From Marinospirillum alkalitolerans (GTDB lineage: Bacteria > Pseudomonadota > Gammaproteobacteria > Pseudomonadales > Halomonadaceae): a stretch of 64,000 nucleotides of DNA. Position numbers and translations under genes: made by a program. The notes under the pieces are model-generated. The model had not been told where the DNA came from, made no database searches, and saw only the letters and a program-made list of their open reading frames with translations. This document shows positions 1 to 8,637 of the stretch, in pieces (the stretch's first letter is position 1; each line of letters begins with the position of its first letter). The DNA is taken from the NCBI RefSeq assembly GCF_045055655.1, contig NZ_JBANFI010000001.1:310001-374000 (forward strand), read 5' to 3'.

Positions 1-1150
1 TCGTAACTCTGGACAGCAAAAAGGCCCGAATCAAGGCCCACCAGATCTCGATGAAGCTTTAAAGAAGTTTCAGGATAAGCTGGGTGGTGTGTTTGGCGGG
101 GGTGGTCAAGGTGGCTCAGGCCAGAAGAAGCCTTCACGCTTTGGCGGTTTTGGCTTAACCCTGCTGGCGGGCGTCCTCGTGCTGGCCATCTGGGTTGCCA
201 GCGGCTTCTATCTGGTGGATGAAGCCGAGCGTGGCGTTGTCATGCGTTTGGGTAAATACCATGAAACGGTCAATCCGGGTTTGCGTTGGAATCCGCCGCT
301 GATTGATTCAGTCACCAAGGTCAACGTGACGCGTATTCGCTCGCAGAGCCAGCGTGCCACCATGCTGACGCGCGATGAAAACCTGGTGCAGGTTGCGGTA
401 TCGATCCAGTATTTGGTGGAAAACCCCAAGGACTTTATCATCAACGTCCGTGATCCAGAACGCAGCCTGGAGTTTGCACTGGATTCGTCTTTGCGTCATG
501 AAGTGGGTACCACCAACTTGACGGCCATTCTGACCGAAGGCCGTGAGGTCCTAGCGACAGGCTTATTCGATCGTCTGCAACGCTATTTGAATAACGAAAA
601 TCTTGGTCTGGGTATTCGCCTGCAAACAGTCAACATTGAAGGCACCTCAGCACCTGATGAAGTGCAGTCAGCTTTTGATGACGTGATTCGCGCGCGTGAA
701 GATCGTGAGCGCAGCATCAACCAAGCTAATGCCTATGCGCAGAGTATTCTGCCTGAGGCACAAGGTCGTGCAGAGCGGATTCGCCAAGAAGCGGAAGCCT
801 ACCTGGAAGCGGTCGTAGCACGCGCAGAAGGTGAAAGCAGCCGCTTTGTGGCCCTGCTGAACGAGTACAGCCAAGCTCCTGAAATCACTCGCGAGCGTCT
901 CTATATCGAAGCGATTCAGGCAGTTTTGTCGAACTCTAGCAAGGTACTGCTTGATACAGATGAGGGCAGCAACAATATGCTCTATCTGCCTCTGGATCGC
1001 CTTGGTCAGGGCTCTTCTGCGCCTCGTTCTGCGGCTTCGTCCAGCAATAGCTTGCAGGATCAGGATTTAGAGTTGCTGACTGATCGGGTTCTGGAAAGAG
1101 CGCGTGAGCGCCAATCGACCGGCAATACAACTCGTAGGGAGGGCCGCTAA
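1..1150 (+). CDS. hflK: FtsH protease modulator HflK (5' partial)
   Basis: HflK is an SPFH/prohibitin-family membrane protein that forms a complex with HflC around the FtsH protease and modulates its activity. The frame is open from base 2, and the residues before the GTG at 89 (QGPPDLDEALKKF...DKLGG) match the known HflK N-terminus. The true start therefore lies left of the window and the GTG at 89 is internal. One membrane segment (LTLLAGVLVLAIWVASGFYL) is followed by EAERGVVMRLGKY and the SPFH domain, then a charged coiled-coil stretch and APEITRERLYIE, all HflK hallmarks. The stop codon directly abuts the hflC start, as in the usual hflKC operon. Confidence 0.96.
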   Translation, partial: RNSGQQKGPNQGPPDLDEALKKFQDKLGGVFGGGGQGGSGQKKPSRFGGFGLTLLAGVLVLAIWVASGFYLVDEAERGVVMRLGKYHETVNPGLRWNPPLIDSVTKVNVTRIRSQSQRATMLTRDENLVQVAVSIQYLVENPKDFIINVRDPERSLEFALDSSLRHEVGTTNLTAILTEGREVLATGLFDRLQRYLNNENLGLGIRLQTVNIEGTSAPDEVQSAFDDVIRAREDRERSINQANAYAQSILPEAQGRAERIRQEAEAYLEAVVARAEGESSRFVALLNEYSQAPEITRERLYIEAIQAVLSNSSKVLLDTDEGSNNMLYLPLDRLGQGSSAPRSAASSSNSLQDQDLELLTDRVLERARERQSTGNTTRREGR

Positions 1151-2026
1151 ATGCATGCTCGTTCAATGGTAGCCTTAACTATCCTAGCTGGTCTGGCCTT
1201 GTTAGCCAGTAGCAGCTTGTATGTGGTAAAAGAAACCCAGACAGGGATTCGCCTCCAATTTGGTAAAATTGTTGAAACAGATATCGGTGCAGGTCTGCAC
1301 ATGAAAATCCCTGTTTACAACACAGTGCGTCTTTTCGATACACGCGTTCAGACACTGGATACACGTCCTTCACGTTACCTGACTGGGGACCGTAAAGGGG
1401 TGATTGTTGACTCCTTCGTCAAGTGGCGTATTGTAGATGTAACGCGCTTTTACCAAGCGACTTCAGGTGATCAGCAGGTCGCTGCCAGTCTGATTGCTCC
1501 TCGGGTCGATCAGGCTCTGCGGAATGAGTTTGGTCGTCGTTCACTGCAAGAAATTGTCAGCGAGCAGCGTGATGAGCTGATGGCAGGCCCGATGGTAACG
1601 CTGAACCGTGCGCTTGCTGAAGAAATGGGTATTGCCGTGATCGATATGCGCGTCAAGCGAATCGAGCTGCCAACAGAAGTCACCGCCTCGGTCTATGAGC
1701 GGATGCGTTCTGAGCGTCAGCGTGAAGCGCGTGAGTATCGTGCTCAAGGTCAGGAAGAGGGTGAGCGTATTCGCGCCCGTGCTGACCGTGCGCGTGAGGT
1801 GCTGTTAGCTGAAGCTCAGCGTGATTCTGAAATCATGCGCGGTGAGGGTGATGCGATTGCCACGCGGACTTACGCAGCGGCCTTTGGCCAAGACCCTGAG
1901 TTCTTCAGCTTCCTGCGCAGCACTCAGGCTTATCAAGCGGCCTTTAATAGCCCAGATGATCTGATCGTGGTGAGCCCAAGAAGCGAATTCTTCCGCTTTT
2001 TGGATAATTCATCAGGCCGTCAGTAG
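1151..2026 (+). CDS. hflC: FtsH protease modulator HflC
   Basis: HflC is the partner of HflK in the periplasm-facing SPFH complex around FtsH. The 291-residue protein has a single N-terminal membrane anchor (about residues 6-25), then VVKETQTGIRLQFGKI, the SPFH domain, a long Arg/Glu-rich helix (SERQREAREYRAQGQEEGE) and the C-terminal motif DPEFFSFLRSTQAY typical of HflC. The ATG follows the hflK stop with no gap, and a GGGAGGG ribosome site lies inside the end of hflK. It is shorter than the E. coli protein (334 residues) because it lacks the Ala/Thr-rich insertion in the middle. A strong terminator follows. Confidence 0.97.
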   Translation: MHARSMVALTILAGLALLASSSLYVVKETQTGIRLQFGKIVETDIGAGLHMKIPVYNTVRLFDTRVQTLDTRPSRYLTGDRKGVIVDSFVKWRIVDVTRFYQATSGDQQVAASLIAPRVDQALRNEFGRRSLQEIVSEQRDELMAGPMVTLNRALAEEMGIAVIDMRVKRIELPTEVTASVYERMRSERQREAREYRAQGQEEGERIRARADRAREVLLAEAQRDSEIMRGEGDAIATRTYAAAFGQDPEFFSFLRSTQAYQAAFNSPDDLIVVSPRSEFFRFLDNSSGRQ

Positions 2027-2054
2027 TTAGGCTAAAAAGAGGTCCATGCCTCTG

Positions 2055-2080
2055 ACCGGGAGTTCATCTCCCGGTTTTTT
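2055..2080 (+). terminator. Rho-independent terminator after hflKC
   Basis: A perfect 8-bp stem (ACCGGGAG / CTCCCGGT) with a TTCAT loop is followed by a run of T. It lies 28 bases after the hflC stop and separates hflKC from hisZ. Confidence 0.9.
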
Positions 2081-2106
2081 ATGTTTTCTAAGACCAGGAG
2101 AAGAGG

Positions 2107-3291
2107 ATGAGCCTAGCTGATTCTTGGCTTTTACCTGATGGGATGGGCGAAGTCTTGCCGCCTCAGGCCCGTCAAATCGAAAATCTACGGCGTCAGCTAT
2201 TAGATGTGTTTCACAGCTGGGGTTATGATCTGGTTTTGCCTCCCAAGGTTGAGTTTTTGGAGTCCCTGCTCACTGGCGCAGGGCATGATCTTGATTTGCA
2301 AACCTTTAAAGTGATGGATCAACTCACTGGCCGGATGATGGGCGTCAGTGCCGACGTGACGCCACAAGTCGCGCGGATGGATGCCCACTCTATGCGCCAG
2401 CAGGGTGTGACGCGTTTTTGCTATTCCAGTGAGGTGCTGCGCACGCATGCAGATAACCTGCTGGGTTCGCGCTCACCGATTCAAATTGGTGCTGAAATGT
2501 TCGGCCATGCTGGATTGCAAAGTGATCTTGAGATTCTGTCCTTGATGACCGACAGTCTGCTATTGGCCGGTGCCGAGCAGCTTTGTCTGGATCTTGGGCA
2601 TGTTGGTATTTATCGCGCGTTGCTGAGCGCCGCCTCGTTGCCGAGCGAGACCCAGGCTGAGTTGTTTGATCTCCTCCAGCATAAGCGTCTGGATGAGCTG
2701 CCTGCGCTGCTTGCGCCTTGGCAGGATCAGCCTGCGGTGGCTTGGCTGCAGGGCTTATCGCAGCTGAATGGTGGCCCCGAGGTGCTGGCGCGCGCGCGTC
2801 AGGTACTCAGTGGTGCGCCTGAGTCGGTCATCACTGCCATCGATGAGTTAGAGGCTCTGGTGCAGGCTTTGAGCGCAGCCTATCCACAGGTGCAGCTCTA
2901 TCTGGATCTATCCGAACTGCGCGGCTTTCATTATCATACAGGGTTGGTTTTTGCGGCCTATGTCCCGCAACTGGGGCAGGCGCTGGCCAAGGGTGGACGC
3001 TATGATGATATCGGCCGTGCTTTTGGTCGTGCGCGTCCAGCCACAGGTTTTTCGACGGATTTGAAGATTCTGGCCAGCTTGCAGGCCGAATGTCATCTGG
3101 CCACACCGATTTATGCACCCGCCAGCATTCTCACGGATGCAGCAGGTCGGGCACAGGTCAGCCAATTGCGTCGTCAGGGTGAGCGCGTCATTTTAACCCT
3201 GCCAGATGAAGCTGAGCACGGAGCACGTCGTCTGGTTTGGCAGGAAGGTCAATGGATGCTTCAAACTTTTGAGTCTGAAGTTCAGGCTTGA
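2107..3291 (+). CDS. hisZ: ATP phosphoribosyltransferase regulatory subunit HisZ
   Basis: HisZ is a catalytically inactive paralogue of histidyl-tRNA synthetase that pairs with the short form of HisG to make the first enzyme of histidine synthesis. The 394-residue protein opens with WLLPDGMGEVLPPQA and keeps the class II synthetase core (FKVMDQLTGRMMGVSADVTPQ, then a motif-2-like CYSSEVLRTHADN and the motif-3-like GGRYDDIGRAFGRARPATGFS). It has no anticodon-binding domain. An AGGAGAAGAGG site precedes the ATG. The order hflKC-hisZ-purA is a common arrangement in Pseudomonas-like bacteria and implies that hisG elsewhere in this genome is the short form. Confidence 0.95.
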   Translation: MSLADSWLLPDGMGEVLPPQARQIENLRRQLLDVFHSWGYDLVLPPKVEFLESLLTGAGHDLDLQTFKVMDQLTGRMMGVSADVTPQVARMDAHSMRQQGVTRFCYSSEVLRTHADNLLGSRSPIQIGAEMFGHAGLQSDLEILSLMTDSLLLAGAEQLCLDLGHVGIYRALLSAASLPSETQAELFDLLQHKRLDELPALLAPWQDQPAVAWLQGLSQLNGGPEVLARARQVLSGAPESVITAIDELEALVQALSAAYPQVQLYLDLSELRGFHYHTGLVFAAYVPQLGQALAKGGRYDDIGRAFGRARPATGFSTDLKILASLQAECHLATPIYAPASILTDAAGRAQVSQLRRQGERVILTLPDEAEHGARRLVWQEGQWMLQTFESEVQA

Positions 3292-3326
3292 GTTTTCAAT
3301 TAATCGTCAGCTGCAGAGATAAGATC

Positions 3327-4622
3327 ATGGGCAATAATGTTGTGGTATTGGGCACCCAGTGGGGTGATGAAGGCAAGGGCAAGGTCGTTGACCTGTTAAC
3401 TGAGAATGCGCAGGCCGTCGTGCGCTTTCAAGGTGGGCACAATGCAGGTCATACCCTGGTGGTGAAGGGGGAGAAAACCGCCCTGCATTTGATTCCATCC
3501 GGTATCTTGCGTGATCGTGTGACTTGCGTGATAGGCAACGGTGTTGTGCTGGCTCCCGATGCCTTGATCAAAGAAATTCTGATGCTAGAAGAGCGTGGCG
3601 TGCCCGTGCGTGAGCGCCTCAAGCTCTCTGCAGCCTGCCCTTTGATTCTTGAATACCATGTGCGTTTGGATTTAGCGCGTGAAAAAGCCCGTGGCGAAGC
3701 CAAGATCGGCACCACAGGTCGTGGTATCGGCCCAGCTTATGAAGACAAGGTCGCGCGTCGTGGCTTGCGTGTTGGTGATCTGATGCATCGTGAGCGTTTT
3801 GCAGCCAAGCTGGGCGAAGTGCTTGATTATCATAACTTTGTGCTGAAAAACTACTTCAAAGAAGAAGCGGTGGATTTCCAGCAGGTGCTCGATCAGTGCA
3901 TGGAATATGCAGAAATTCTGCGTCCAATGGTGACGGATACGACGGCTTATTTGCATCAGCTGCGCCGTGAAGATGCCAACATCATGTTTGAAGGCGCGCA
4001 GGGTTCACTGCTGGATATCGACCATGGTACCTATCCCTTTGTGACCAGCTCGAACACCACCGCAGGTGGAACGGCCACTGGCTCAGGCTTTGGCCCTATG
4101 TATCTGGATTATGTTCTTGGTATCACCAAGGCCTATACCACGCGTGTGGGTTCTGGCCCAATGCCGACTGAGCTGTTTGATGCAGATGGTGAGCACTTGG
4201 CGGCAAAAGGTCACGAGTTTGGCACCACGACTGGCCGTGCACGCCGTTGTGGTTGGTTTGATGCGGTGGCGCTGCGCTATGCGGTTCAGATTAACTCGGT
4301 GACTGGCATCTGCCTGACCAAGCTTGATGTACTGGATGGTCTGGATACGCTGAAGGTGTGTGTGGGCTATAAAGACAAAAATGGCCAGCTGCTGGATACC
4401 CCGGTTGATGCAGAAGGCTTTGCTGCTGTTGAGCCGGTTTACGAAGAGCTGCCCGGCTGGCAGGGCTCCACTGTTGGTGCCAAACAACTCAGTGAGTTGC
4501 CTGTTGAAGCGCAAAACTATATCCAGTTCCTGCAAGCACAAATCGGTGTGCCGATTGATATCATCTCGACGGGCCCAGATCGCGAAGAGACGATTATTCT
4601 ACGCCATCCATTTGAGCAGTAA
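3327..4622 (+). CDS. purA: Adenylosuccinate synthetase
   Basis: PurA makes adenylosuccinate from IMP, aspartate and GTP, the first committed step from IMP to AMP, in the cytoplasm. The 431-residue length is normal. The N-terminus MGNNVVVLGTQWGDEGKGK holds the GTP-binding loop (residues 13-19) with catalytic Asp14, and GGHNAGHTL supplies the catalytic His. GTTGRGIGPAYEDK and TTGRARRCGWFD are further family signatures, and the C-terminus has PIDIISTGPDREETI. I chose the ATG at 3327 because it aligns with the known start; an upstream in-frame GTG at 3288 overlaps the end of hisZ and would add 13 unrelated residues. Confidence 0.98.
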   Translation: MGNNVVVLGTQWGDEGKGKVVDLLTENAQAVVRFQGGHNAGHTLVVKGEKTALHLIPSGILRDRVTCVIGNGVVLAPDALIKEILMLEERGVPVRERLKLSAACPLILEYHVRLDLAREKARGEAKIGTTGRGIGPAYEDKVARRGLRVGDLMHRERFAAKLGEVLDYHNFVLKNYFKEEAVDFQQVLDQCMEYAEILRPMVTDTTAYLHQLRREDANIMFEGAQGSLLDIDHGTYPFVTSSNTTAGGTATGSGFGPMYLDYVLGITKAYTTRVGSGPMPTELFDADGEHLAAKGHEFGTTTGRARRCGWFDAVALRYAVQINSVTGICLTKLDVLDGLDTLKVCVGYKDKNGQLLDTPVDAEGFAAVEPVYEELPGWQGSTVGAKQLSELPVEAQNYIQFLQAQIGVPIDIISTGPDREETIILRHPFEQ

Positions 4623-4663
4623 ACTCTGCTCTTCAAGGCTCTTGTTGGGGCTTTGAGTGTACA

Positions 4664-4696
4664 AAACACCTAGGGTTCGCCCTGGGTGTTTTTTTA
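4664..4696 (+). terminator. Rho-independent terminator after purA
   Basis: A 10-bp stem (ACACCTAGGG / CCCTGGGTGT, one G-T pair) is capped by a TTCG tetraloop, preceded by an A run and followed by seven T. It is a textbook intrinsic terminator. Confidence 0.93.
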
Positions 4697-4741
4697 TGCA
4701 GCGCGCTTGGCCGCGCTTCGGTGTTAACGAGGTCGATCCAG

Positions 4742-5521
4742 ATGTCAGCTTCACAAGATCGCTATTTTAATCAAGGTATGGCCGCCCGCTTTGCACGCAA
4801 TATCTACGCGAGTCAGAAGGGGCGAGTCCGCCTCAAGATGCTACGCCGCTTGATGCGTGCCGAGCTTCCCTTGGATCGTCCTCTGAGAGTCTTGGATGTC
4901 GGTGGTGGCCTAGGGCAGATTGCCTGCTGGCTGGCTGCTCAGGGTCATCAGGTCACGCTGGCTGAGCCGGCTCAGGAAATGCTGGATTATGCACAGCGAC
5001 GCTTAACGCGCTATCCGATTCGGGTGTTGCCGCTGGCACTGCAAGATCTCCAAGGTGTTCTCGAAGAGGAGGCCCCCTTTGATCTGGTTGTCTGTCATGC
5101 GGTTTTAGAGTGGCTACAGGATCCTGCTCAGGCAGTTGAGCGACTCAAAAGCTGGGTGGCCCCAGGGGGATATCTGTCATTAATGTATTTTAATGCTGAG
5201 GCGCTGTTTCTCGCGAATGTGCTGCGTGGTAATTGGCAGCGGGCATTAGAGAAGGATTTGCGTGGTCAGGGCAAGGGCAAGCGCCTGACACCGATTTCAC
5301 CCTTGCCACCGACGGCCTATCAAGCCTGGTTGGCCGATTGGCAGTGTGCGCCGCCTGCTGGCATCCGTGTTTTTAGTGACTACCTGCGCTTAAAACTTCC
5401 GCCTGAGGCAACGCAGGAGCGCTTACTGGCACTGGAGGCAGGCTACTGTCAGCAGGAGCCTTGGTGGCGCTTAGGGCGTTATATTTTGATTCAGGCGCAA
5501 AAACCGGCTGCGCGGGGCTAG
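4742..5521 (+). CDS. cmoM: tRNA 5-carboxymethoxyuridine methyltransferase CmoM
   Basis: CmoM (formerly SmtA) methylates the carboxyl group of 5-carboxymethoxyuridine at the tRNA wobble position with S-adenosylmethionine. The 259-residue protein begins QDRYFNQGMAARFARNIY, the CmoM-type N-terminus, followed by the SAM-binding loop VLDVGGGLGQIA near residue 50, then FHAVLEW-like CHAVLEWLQDP, SLMYFNAEAL, and the C-terminal FSDYLRLK and EPWWRLGRYI. All of these are shared with E. coli CmoM. The ATG at 4742 has GAGG nine bases upstream; an in-frame start at 4721 lacks one. Its last four bases overlap the end of the convergent rnhB. Confidence 0.9.
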   Translation: MSASQDRYFNQGMAARFARNIYASQKGRVRLKMLRRLMRAELPLDRPLRVLDVGGGLGQIACWLAAQGHQVTLAEPAQEMLDYAQRRLTRYPIRVLPLALQDLQGVLEEEAPFDLVVCHAVLEWLQDPAQAVERLKSWVAPGGYLSLMYFNAEALFLANVLRGNWQRALEKDLRGQGKGKRLTPISPLPPTAYQAWLADWQCAPPAGIRVFSDYLRLKLPPEATQERLLALEAGYCQQEPWWRLGRYILIQAQKPAARG

Positions 5522-6150
5522 CCGTGCGCTGCCAACCACCTTTTGATCGGACCAAAGCTACGTCGATGGGCATCCAAGAGACCATGCTGTTCAATGGCGG
5601 CCAGATGCAAGGCCGTGGGATAGCCCTTATGGCGATCGAGGCCATACTCTGGATGCTGTTGATGCAGAGCCAGCATCTGCTGATCTCGATGCACCTTGGC
5701 CAAAATAGAGGCCGCTGAGATGGCCGCATTGCGCGCATCTCCCTGAACAACCGCCAAGCCGGGTTGATGCAGTTGTGGGGGCAGACGGTTACCATCGACA
5801 AGCACCCACTCAGCGGCTGGATCAAGCTGATCTATCGCTCTTTGCATGGCCAGCAGGCTGGCATGGAGAATATTCAGCGTGTCTATTTCTGCAACACTCG
5901 CCTCACCTAGGGCCCAAGCCAGACTCTGCTCACGAATCTGCTCGGCCAGCCTTTCACGTTTCTTTTCGCTGAGTTTTTTGGAGTCCATCAGGCCATCAAT
6001 CGGCTTCTCAGGGTTGAGGATGACGGCAGCAGCGACGACCGAGCCAATCAGCGGGCCGCGACCAACTTCATCGACACCCGCCAGCCAGCGGCCTGAATAG
6101 GGGATGTCCTGCGCGGTTAAGGCAGGGAGTTGTATTTTCTTAGTCGACAT
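5518..6150 (-). CDS. rnhB: Ribonuclease HII
   Basis: RNase HII cuts the RNA strand of RNA/DNA hybrids and starts removal of single ribonucleotides from DNA. The 210-residue protein shows the family signature AGVDEVGRGPLIG with acidic catalytic residues Asp27 and Glu28, then MDSKKLSEKKRE, LVDGNRLP with a third Asp, and the distal DRHKGYPTALH motif. It is the last gene of the long minus-strand lpx block, starting three bases after the lpxB stop, the same neighbour as in E. coli. It converges with cmoM by a four-base overlap. Confidence 0.97.
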   Translation of the reverse strand: MSTKKIQLPALTAQDIPYSGRWLAGVDEVGRGPLIGSVVAAAVILNPEKPIDGLMDSKKLSEKKRERLAEQIREQSLAWALGEASVAEIDTLNILHASLLAMQRAIDQLDPAAEWVLVDGNRLPPQLHQPGLAVVQGDARNAAISAASILAKVHRDQQMLALHQQHPEYGLDRHKGYPTALHLAAIEQHGLLDAHRRSFGPIKRWLAAHG

Positions 6151-6153
6151 GGA

Positions 6154-7299
6154 TTATTCCGTGCTGGACACTGAGGGCAGCAGTGGCTTGATGGCTTGAA
6201 CAGCCGTTTCACTGGCCTGACATTGAAGCTGCTGATGCAGCGCATAAAAGGCTTGTGTCTGCGTCAGTGCCACCTCAGGGTTGAGGATCAGTGTTTCGAT
6301 ATCTTCAACCAGTAGTTCAAGCTGCGCCTGATCTTGCAAGCGTTCAGGCACCAGTGTTTTTTGCGCGAGCAGATTAGGCAGACTCACCCAAGGCGTTTTG
6401 AGCAGCTTCTTACCCAGCCACCAGGTCAAGGGAGCAACCTTATAGCTGACCACCATCGGTGTTTTGCAGAACATGGCTTCAAGCGCCACGGTGCCAGAAG
6501 CCAGTAAACAGGCATCGGCCGCTTGCAGCGCAAGATCAGCCTGGCCTTGTAACAGCCTTAGCCCCTCAACAGGCCATTGGGCTAAATGCGCCTCGAGCTC
6601 TTGATGGCGCTGAGGGGAGGCCGCCGGTAGTACAAACTGCCAGCTTGGGTGTCGCCGGTGCAAGCGTTGCGCTACCTGTAAAAAGAGGGGAGCAAGCCGG
6701 GCCACTTCACCTGCCCGTGAGCCAGGCAGAAGGCTGATCAAAGGTGCTGAGTTGGTGATTTGGAGAGCGGCGCGTGCGGCATTCTTATCGGGTTGGAGCG
6801 GAAAGTGATCTGCCGTAGGGTGTCCCACAAAACAGACAGGCATTTGATGTTGTTGATAAAAAGCCGCCTCAAAGGGCAGCAGCGTCAGCATTAAATCGCA
6901 GCTTTTTTTGATGCCCTTGATTCGTCCCTGACGCCAAGCCCAGACCGAGGGGCTGACATAGTGGACGGTTTTGATGCCCTGACGACGCAGTTTTTTCTCC
7001 AGTCCGAGATTAAAATCAGGCGCATCGATGCCTATCATCAGGTCTGCACGCCAATCCAAGGCCGCTTGATAGAGATGCTTTCTGACTTTCAGCAGCTTAG
7101 GCAGGTGCTTGAGCACTTCAACCAGCCCCATCACGGAAAGGGTTTCAAGCGGATAAAGACTTTTTAAACCTGCCGCCTGCATCTTCTCACCGCCGAGGCC
7201 GAGAAATTCGGCCTCAGGGTAATGTTGCTTCAGCCTACGCAGCAAATCTGCGCCGAGAATATCGCCAGAGAGTTCGCCTGCAACGACAAAAATCTTCAC
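6154..7299 (-). CDS. lpxB: Lipid-A-disaccharide synthase
   Basis: LpxB, a peripheral inner-membrane GT-B glycosyltransferase, condenses UDP-diacylglucosamine with lipid X to form the lipid A disaccharide. The 381-residue protein begins VVAGELSGDILGADLL, the LpxB N-terminal loop, followed by GIDAPDFNL, YVSPSVWAWRQGR and LLPFE. The C-terminal half has LLPGSRAGEV and ASGTVALEAM, which form the UDP-sugar site. Its ATG overlaps the lpxA stop by four bases (ATGA), indicating translational coupling in the lpxD-fabZ-lpxA-lpxB cluster. Confidence 0.97.
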   Translation of the reverse strand: MKIFVVAGELSGDILGADLLRRLKQHYPEAEFLGLGGEKMQAAGLKSLYPLETLSVMGLVEVLKHLPKLLKVRKHLYQAALDWRADLMIGIDAPDFNLGLEKKLRRQGIKTVHYVSPSVWAWRQGRIKGIKKSCDLMLTLLPFEAAFYQQHQMPVCFVGHPTADHFPLQPDKNAARAALQITNSAPLISLLPGSRAGEVARLAPLFLQVAQRLHRRHPSWQFVLPAASPQRHQELEAHLAQWPVEGLRLLQGQADLALQAADACLLASGTVALEAMFCKTPMVVSYKVAPLTWWLGKKLLKTPWVSLPNLLAQKTLVPERLQDQAQLELLVEDIETLILNPEVALTQTQAFYALHQQLQCQASETAVQAIKPLLPSVSSTE

Positions 7300-8069
7300 C
7301 GGGTGATGCCACGCTGAGAGTTTTTGATCGAATCGATAAACAGCTGTACTTCGGGTAAACGCGGTGCGGCCTCAAGCTGATCCAAGGCTTCTTGCAAAGG
7401 CAGGCCCTGGCGGAAGATCAGCTTATAAGCTGAACGCAGGGCTTGCATGGCCTCTTTTGAGACGCCACGGCGCTTCATGCCTTCATAGTTCAGACCGTGG
7501 GTTTCGGCTGGATGACCACTGACCAGTGCATAGGCAGGGATATCCTTCAGAATGATGGAGCCACCGCCACACATGGCATAGGCACCAACACGACTAAACT
7601 GATGGACCGCAGACAAGCCGCCGAGGATCGCACCATCACCAACGCTGACATGCCCAGCCAAGGTGGCCTGGTTAGCCAGAATACAATCATTGCCAACCAC
7701 ACAGTCATGCGCGACATGGGCATAGGCCATAAACAGATTGCGGCTGCCAATGCGAGTCAAGCCCTGGTCTTGAACCGTCCCACGGTGCACGGTGACGCCC
7801 TCACGGAAGACGTTATCATCACCGACTTCCAGGCGTGTTGCTTCACCCTTGTACTTCTTGTCCTGGCACTCTTCACCAATGCTGGCAAACTGAAAAATGC
7901 GATTACGTTCACCGATGACGCTGGGTCCCTGAATCACCACATGAGGCCCAATACGAGTGCCAGCACCGATGCTGACATCGGCGCCAATGATCGAGAAGGC
8001 ACCCACCTCAACGTCTTCAGCCAGCTTGGCGCTGGCATCGATCAAGGCTGTTGGATGAATCAAGCTCAC
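7296..8069 (-). CDS. lpxA: UDP-N-acetylglucosamine acyltransferase
   Basis: LpxA transfers 3-hydroxyacyl chains from acyl carrier protein to UDP-GlcNAc, the first step of lipid A synthesis. The 257 residues form a left-handed beta-helix of hexapeptide repeats from IHPTALIDASAKLAEDVEVG onward. The catalytic histidine corresponds to His121 in YAHVAHDCVVGND. The helical C-terminus (GLNYEGMKRRGVSKE) is typical. It overlaps both neighbours by four bases. Acyl-chain length cannot be read from the sequence with confidence. Confidence 0.97.
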   Translation of the reverse strand: MSLIHPTALIDASAKLAEDVEVGAFSIIGADVSIGAGTRIGPHVVIQGPSVIGERNRIFQFASIGEECQDKKYKGEATRLEVGDDNVFREGVTVHRGTVQDQGLTRIGSRNLFMAYAHVAHDCVVGNDCILANQATLAGHVSVGDGAILGGLSAVHQFSRVGAYAMCGGGSIILKDIPAYALVSGHPAETHGLNYEGMKRRGVSKEAMQALRSAYKLIFRQGLPLQEALDQLEAAPRLPEVQLFIDSIKNSQRGITR

Positions 8070-8506
8070 ACCTTTTTCTCCGCACAGGTGATTTCTGTTT
8101 CACAAACCAGCTCACCATCGACATGCGAGCGGCAGGCAAAAACCCAGATACCACGTTTTTCGCGCAAGACTTTGGCTTCTAAAGTCAGACGATCTCCTGG
8201 CACCACAGGGCGTTTAAAGCGTGTTTTTTCGCTGCCAACAAAGTAGTAAAGATGGCCATCTTTAGGCAGTTTATTGACAGTACGAAAACCAAGAATACCG
8301 GCTGCTTGCGCCATTGCTTCAATGATCAGCACACCAGGGAAGATGGGGTGATCAGGGAAGTGGCCAAGAAAGTAAGGCTCATTCACCGTGATATTTTTAT
8401 AGGCCACGATGGATTGACCGAGCTCCATTTCGGTGACGCGATCCACCAACAAGAAAGGATAGCGGTGGGGAAGGTAGTTCTTGATTTCGTTGATATCCAT
8501 AACCAT
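8066..8506 (-). CDS. fabZ: 3-hydroxyacyl-[acyl-carrier-protein] dehydratase FabZ
   Basis: FabZ removes water from 3-hydroxyacyl-ACP in fatty acid elongation and competes with LpxA for the same hydroxyacyl-ACP pool, so its place before lpxA makes metabolic sense. The 146-residue hot-dog-fold protein has YLPHRYPFLLVDRV and the active site GHFPDHPIFPGVLIIEAMAQ, with His49 and Glu63. Two ATGs are possible (8506 and 8500); the first is retained. The stop overlaps the lpxA start. Confidence 0.97.
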   Translation of the reverse strand: MVMDINEIKNYLPHRYPFLLVDRVTEMELGQSIVAYKNITVNEPYFLGHFPDHPIFPGVLIIEAMAQAAGILGFRTVNKLPKDGHLYYFVGSEKTRFKRPVVPGDRLTLEAKVLREKRGIWVFACRSHVDGELVCETEITCAEKKV

Positions 8507-8529
8507 GGATCTTCTGCCTCTGTGTATGG

Positions 8530-8553
8530 GCCCAGTGGGCTGGGCTATTTTTT
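8530..8553 (+). terminator. Plus-strand terminator-like hairpin in the lpxD-fabZ gap
   Basis: GCCCAG / CTGGGC form a six-base stem with a TGGG loop followed by TATTTTTT on the plus strand, although all genes here run on the minus strand. It may stop antisense transcription or be incidental. Confidence 0.3.
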
Positions 8554-8568
8554 AGTTGCTTTTTGATG

Positions 8569-8595
8569 GCACCGCTTCAGTCCTGAATGCGGTGC
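8569..8595. repeat. Long hairpin in the lpxD-fabZ gap
   Basis: GCACCGCTTCAG and CTGAATGCGGTGC form a 12-bp stem with a two-base loop and one bulged T. No T run follows on either strand, so it is not an intrinsic terminator. In the lpxD-fabZ transcript it would form a stable internal hairpin. Confidence 0.5.
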
Positions 8596-8637
8596 TGGTG
8601 CAAGAGCCTGAGTCAGCTCACCCTGCAAAGTGATTAG

